This document shows positions 53,991 to 56,555 of a stretch of 56,555 nt of DNA, one piece after another. Position numbers and translations under genes: made by a program. Source of the DNA: Desulfonatronovibrio sp. (GTDB taxonomy: Bacteria > Desulfobacterota > Desulfovibrionia > Desulfovibrionales > Desulfonatronovibrionaceae); contig PWNK01000060.1 in assembly GCA_003557865.1 (NCBI GenBank), positions 1 through 56,555 on the forward strand. The letters are read 5' to 3'. The notes under the pieces are model-generated. The model saw only the letters and a list, made by a program, of their open reading frames with translations, searched no databases and was not told where the DNA came from. Positions within the stretch are counted from its first letter, which is position 1. Every line of letters starts with the position of its first letter.

Positions 53991-54158
53991 ATGAATATCC
54001 CATACTTCAGAGGCATTATCATGGGAGGGACTGTTGGTCTCACTGCCAGCCTGGTTTTCGGCATCGAACCCTTAAGATCTCTGGTTTTAGGAGTTCTGTG
54101 CGGACTGCTTGCTGTTGCCACCAAAGTTGCAATAAACAGGAACACCAAGCAGGAATAG
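53991..54158 (+). CDS. 55-aa putative membrane peptide
   Basis: ATG at 53991 with AGGAG 6 nt upstream and a TAG at 54156-54158. The product reads MNIPYFRGIIMGGTVGLTAS and continues with a second hydrophobic stretch (LVLGVLCGLLAVATKVA) before a basic tail (INRNTKQE). Two short hydrophobic helices with Gly spacing suggest a membrane microprotein. It is too short for routine ORF calls. A weak TTTACT/TTTAAT promoter pair lies near 53900. Confidence 0.55.
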   Translation: MNIPYFRGIIMGGTVGLTASLVFGIEPLRSLVLGVLCGLLAVATKVAINRNTKQE

Positions 54159-54207
54159 AGCATATAAACTTAACCCCTGCACCAGTTGTAATTCCTAAGC
54201 ACTGTTT

Positions 54208-55335
54208 TTAATAATCACCATGCCTTCCCTGAATCTTTTCTTCAAGACGCAGAGCAATTAAGGGCAGCAGAAAACTGAAAGCTTTATCAGCCAGAAAGGG
54301 TGGCAGCCCCAAAGTCAGCTTTCTCAGCAACAACCTTTTTCGCATGCTGCTGATTATCTTTCCTAAATACCCGGCATACAAATCAACGCATGCATGAGCA
54401 ATGCCCTTGGATTCCAACACCGCTCGAGCGGCCATGTTGCCTGAAGCATGAGCAAAATAGATTCCTTCTCCCAGGAGCGGCTCAGCCAGTCCCGCAGCAT
54501 CCCCCACAAGAAGCACATTCCTGTAGCCCGGTCTTGGCTCATAGTCACCGTAAGGCAGCAAACTGGCCTGGATTTTCATCTGATTCTTATCTGCAACTCC
54601 GTAGCTTTTGAGAAGATAGAGCAGCCTTTGCTTCAGCAGTCTTCCATCTTTTTGCTTTGCTGAGCAAATGCCGACAGCTTGTACCTTACTGCAGGGGAAG
54701 GACCAGGCATAGCCATCCTTTATCAGCCCGAGAATCAGCTCAGGGCTGTCACTAAAACTTCCATAAACCTTGGGAACAAAGGTCTCCACAGCCAGGGCTG
54801 CATATCCTGACCTGGGAGGGGATACTACTTTTTTTCGGGCCAATTCCAAGCGCACTCGACTCCCGGCGCCATCAGCGGCAAGGATGAACTTCCCCCGGTA
54901 GGTGTTTCCGGATGAGGTAACCACAGTGCAACCTGAAAAATCAACTTTTGCCGCTTTTTCAACTTTCAGCTGAACTCCCTCCTGGATGGCACTTTTTATC
55001 CACAGGAAATCATACTTTTCACGGTTGATAAGAACAAACGGATGCCTTGCCCTGGCGGTGTGCAGGTTTCTGTTTTCTGTTTTTATCAGGTAGGTCAGGC
55101 ACTGGTTTTCAATAATTCCTTCCTGCTCCAGTTGAGAATAAAAGCCTGGATGGATTTCTTCAGCCAGTTCAATTGTTTTTCTGGTAATCATTCCTCCGCA
55201 AAGCTTGAACCTGGGCATGGATTTTTTTTCCAGGAGAAGGACATTTAATCCTCTGCGGGCAAGATTCAGGCCAGCGGTAGCTCCTGCGGGACCTCCTCCG
55301 ATTATGATTACATCATATATTTTTCCCATAAACAA
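54208..55335 (-). CDS. Geranylgeranyl-reductase-family FAD oxidoreductase
   Basis: A 375-aa flavoprotein. The FAD-binding dinucleotide fold is VIIIGGGPAGATAGLNLARRG with the acidic sugar-binding LLEK, the family has CGGMIT (LCGGM) near residue 46, and the second FAD block GDAAGLAEPLLGEGIYFA is near 280. Such enzymes reduce isoprenoid side chains, for instance menaquinone or lipid tails; the substrate here is unknown. The first codon is TTG at 55335 (AAGG 8 nt upstream) or ATG at 55329. A palindrome lies 39 bp upstream of the start. Confidence 0.88.
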   Translation of the reverse strand: MFMGKIYDVIIIGGGPAGATAGLNLARRGLNVLLLEKKSMPRFKLCGGMITRKTIELAEEIHPGFYSQLEQEGIIENQCLTYLIKTENRNLHTARARHPFVLINREKYDFLWIKSAIQEGVQLKVEKAAKVDFSGCTVVTSSGNTYRGKFILAADGAGSRVRLELARKKVVSPPRSGYAALAVETFVPKVYGSFSDSPELILGLIKDGYAWSFPCSKVQAVGICSAKQKDGRLLKQRLLYLLKSYGVADKNQMKIQASLLPYGDYEPRPGYRNVLLVGDAAGLAEPLLGEGIYFAHASGNMAARAVLESKGIAHACVDLYAGYLGKIISSMRKRLLLRKLTLGLPPFLADKAFSFLLPLIALRLEEKIQGRHGDY

Positions 55336-55373
55336 AGATATTACCTTGAAAGGTCAATGATTTATCCAACAGA

Positions 55374-55402
55374 TTTGGCAAAAAATACTATTTTTTGCCA
55401 AA
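55374..55402. promoter_or_regulatory. 13-bp perfect inverted repeat upstream of the flavoprotein gene
   Basis: TTTGGCAAAAAAT (55374-55386) and ATTTTTTGCCAAA (55390-55402) are perfect reverse complements with a 3-bp spacer. The site is 39-67 bp before the flavoprotein start and between divergent genes, as an operator would be. The small loop argues against a terminator. Confidence 0.6.
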
Positions 55403-55731
55403 GCCTGAAGCATCCTGCCCCTTTTGATTAAAAAATTAGGCGCAGGATTCTCGTCCCATCAGTCTTGTGCCTTTAAAAGCTGACAATCAAACCAAAATGT
55501 AGCACAAAGCTTGAGCAGAAGCAAAGGAAATTCAACGCTGCACCCGGCACCTCTTTTCGGATTGATAAGCCTGATGTGCTCGAATTCTCCCTGCTCTTCA
55601 AGCTGTTCAGAAACGACCCCATCCTCATCCAGTCAGCACCTGGAGCATTCTTGTCCATCCCCCTTAATTTTTTACAGAAAATCTTTTCTTGTTTTTTCAT
55701 TTCTTTTCTTCTAAACAATCATCAGACTTAA
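55403..55731. other. Intergenic part between the flavoprotein and parA
   Basis: About 330 bp with no supported gene. An 81-codon minus-strand ORF (55473-55718) has only a weak AGAAG site and no recognisable sequence. No promoter stands out. Confidence 0.4.
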
Positions 55732-55747
55732 TGTTTCACGTGAAACA
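55732..55747. promoter_or_regulatory. Perfect parS centromere site
   Basis: TGTTTCACGTGAAACA is the exact 16-bp ParB-binding consensus. It is 27 bp upstream of parA. parS sites cluster near oriC in most bacteria, so this part of the window is probably origin-proximal. Confidence 0.95.
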
Positions 55748-55774
55748 TTTTACGGGAGCACAAAGGGGAACAAA

Positions 55775-56542
55775 TTGAATAATGTTATAGTCATTGCCAA
55801 TCAAAAAGGCGGTGTAGGCAAAACCACAACCGCAATCAATCTTGCGGCCTCTCTTGCGGTTATGGAAAAAAAGGTGCTGCTGATTGATTGCGATGCCCAG
55901 GCCAACGCAACAAGCGGGCTGGGGCTGGACAAAAACAGCGTTGGCCAGGGACTTTACCAGGGTCTTTGCGGGTCGACTGAATTTCAGGATCTTGTCCTTG
56001 ATACAGAGCTGAAATACCTGAAAATAATCCCGTCAACCCAAGACCTGGTGGGCGCTGAAGTCGAGATGATAAACAGGGAAAACAGGGAGTATTACTTGTA
56101 CAATCTTATAAAAGACAATGTGTCGCAGTATGAATATGTACTTCTAGACTGCCCTCCCTCATTGGGCATTGTCACAGTGAACGCCCTTTGCGCTGCAAAG
56201 TGGCTTCTGATTCCTTTGCAGTGCGAATACTACGCCCTGGAAGGGGTTGCCCACTTATTCAGGACTTACGAACTAATAAAGAAAAGACTGAACACGGAGC
56301 TGGAACTCCTGGGAGTGGTACTTACCATGTTTGACAAGAGAAACAGGCTCTCTCATCAGGTTTCTGAGGAAGCAAGATCTCATTTCCAGCATAAGGTCTT
56401 AAGAACAGTAATCCCACGTAACGTAAGGCTGTCCGAAGCACCTAGCCACGGCAAACCTGTTCTGACATATGATATCAGGTCTACAGGATCCCACGCCTAC
56501 CTGGAGCTGTCCCGAGAGCTGGTCAAAAAATGCGGACATTGA
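55775..56542 (+). CDS. parA: Chromosome partitioning ATPase ParA/Soj
   Basis: A 255-aa ATPase that moves ParB-parS complexes. The deviant Walker A is [15 protein letters not shown] (residues 10-24), Walker A' [16 protein letters not shown] and Walker [12 protein letters not shown]. The short N-terminus without a helix-turn-helix places it with chromosomal ParA/Soj rather than P1-type. It starts at TTG (55775) with AAGGGGAA upstream. A parB gene is expected just beyond the window edge. Confidence 0.96.
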   Translation: MNNVIVIANQKGGVGKTTTAINLAASLAVMEKKVLLIDCDAQANATSGLGLDKNSVGQGLYQGLCGSTEFQDLVLDTELKYLKIIPSTQDLVGAEVEMINRENREYYLYNLIKDNVSQYEYVLLDCPPSLGIVTVNALCAAKWLLIPLQCEYYALEGVAHLFRTYELIKKRLNTELELLGVVLTMFDKRNRLSHQVSEEARSHFQHKVLRTVIPRNVRLSEAPSHGKPVLTYDIRSTGSHAYLELSRELVKKCGH

Positions 56543-56555
56543 TCCCCTGCTGTAA

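Noticed and set aside
54996-55004. DnaA-box match TTATCCACA inside the flavoprotein gene, and its reverse complement near 2067
   Set aside because: Single sites inside coding sequence, expected by chance in 56 kb.
55473-55718. 81-codon minus-strand ORF between the flavoprotein and parA
   Set aside because: Weak ribosome site, no family, overlaps the likely regulatory region of parA; not enough support.

Overview
The window looks like a piece of the main chromosome of a strictly anaerobic, Gram-negative deltaproteobacterium, most likely a sulfate reducer of the order Desulfovibrionales. This is inferred from gene content: an NIL-domain ferredoxin, a c-type-heme chemoreceptor beside a tetraheme cytochrome, a selenocysteine-containing SelD, LptF/LptG, a Tol-Pal-type CpoB, a type IV pilus pilMNOPQ set and a DUF502 protein. 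Species cannot be named from sequence alone. Base composition looks even throughout, and I see no prophage, integrase, CRISPR array, rRNA or tRNA. The only mobile element seen is a 152-bp MITE-like insertion at 692-843 with a 9-bp target duplication.

Layout. 1-3660: end of cpoB, the MITE, an NIL ferredoxin with an orphan HATPase, a VWA-OmpA envelope protein and a small exported protein. 3837-8309: gpsA, two orphan peptide-type ABC permeases and a CgeB-like glycosyltransferase. 8335-11638: recN-pyrK-pyrD, tightly overlapping. 11953-15589: an HD protein with a degenerate nucleotidyltransferase head, rlmN, hisI, hisG. 15603-20329: a TPR lipoprotein, a B12-type radical SAM protein, a 63-aa protein, lptF and lptG. 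20385-31189: engB (minus), a lipoprotein, aroQ, efp, ftsK, comEC, panC, panD, a DUF502 protein and metK. 32067-36421: the cytochrome/heme-MCP pair diverging from three small heat-shock proteins. 37155-38488: cvpA-mazG. 38478-45597 (minus): uspA-pilM-N-O-P-Q-PilZ-like-hisC-cmk. 45697-53733: fmdB-type zinc ribbon, an unknown gene coupled to a diverged EF-G, selD, lon and ogt. 53991-56542: a 55-aa membrane peptide, a geranylgeranyl-reductase-type flavoprotein and parA with a perfect parS upstream, which suggests the origin-proximal domain.

The points most worth checking are these. (1) selD is encoded across an in-frame UGA at 50236-50238 with a SECIS-like hairpin, so a plain ORF call loses its first 27 residues. 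(2) rlmN appears to start at AUA or AUU, one G-to-A change from a normal ATGA overlap. (3) hisC carries an in-frame TAA. (4) A tetraheme cytochrome and a CxxCH chemoreceptor form a candidate redox-sensing pair. (5) An EF-G paralogue with altered domain IV motifs is coupled to an unknown gene. (6) A MITE landed on the ribosome-binding site of the NIL ferredoxin and duplicated it. (7) A near-parS palindrome lies at 3672. The pathways served by the remaining genes (pyrimidine, histidine, pantothenate, aromatic amino acid, SAM, LPS export, division, repair) are ordinary housekeeping.
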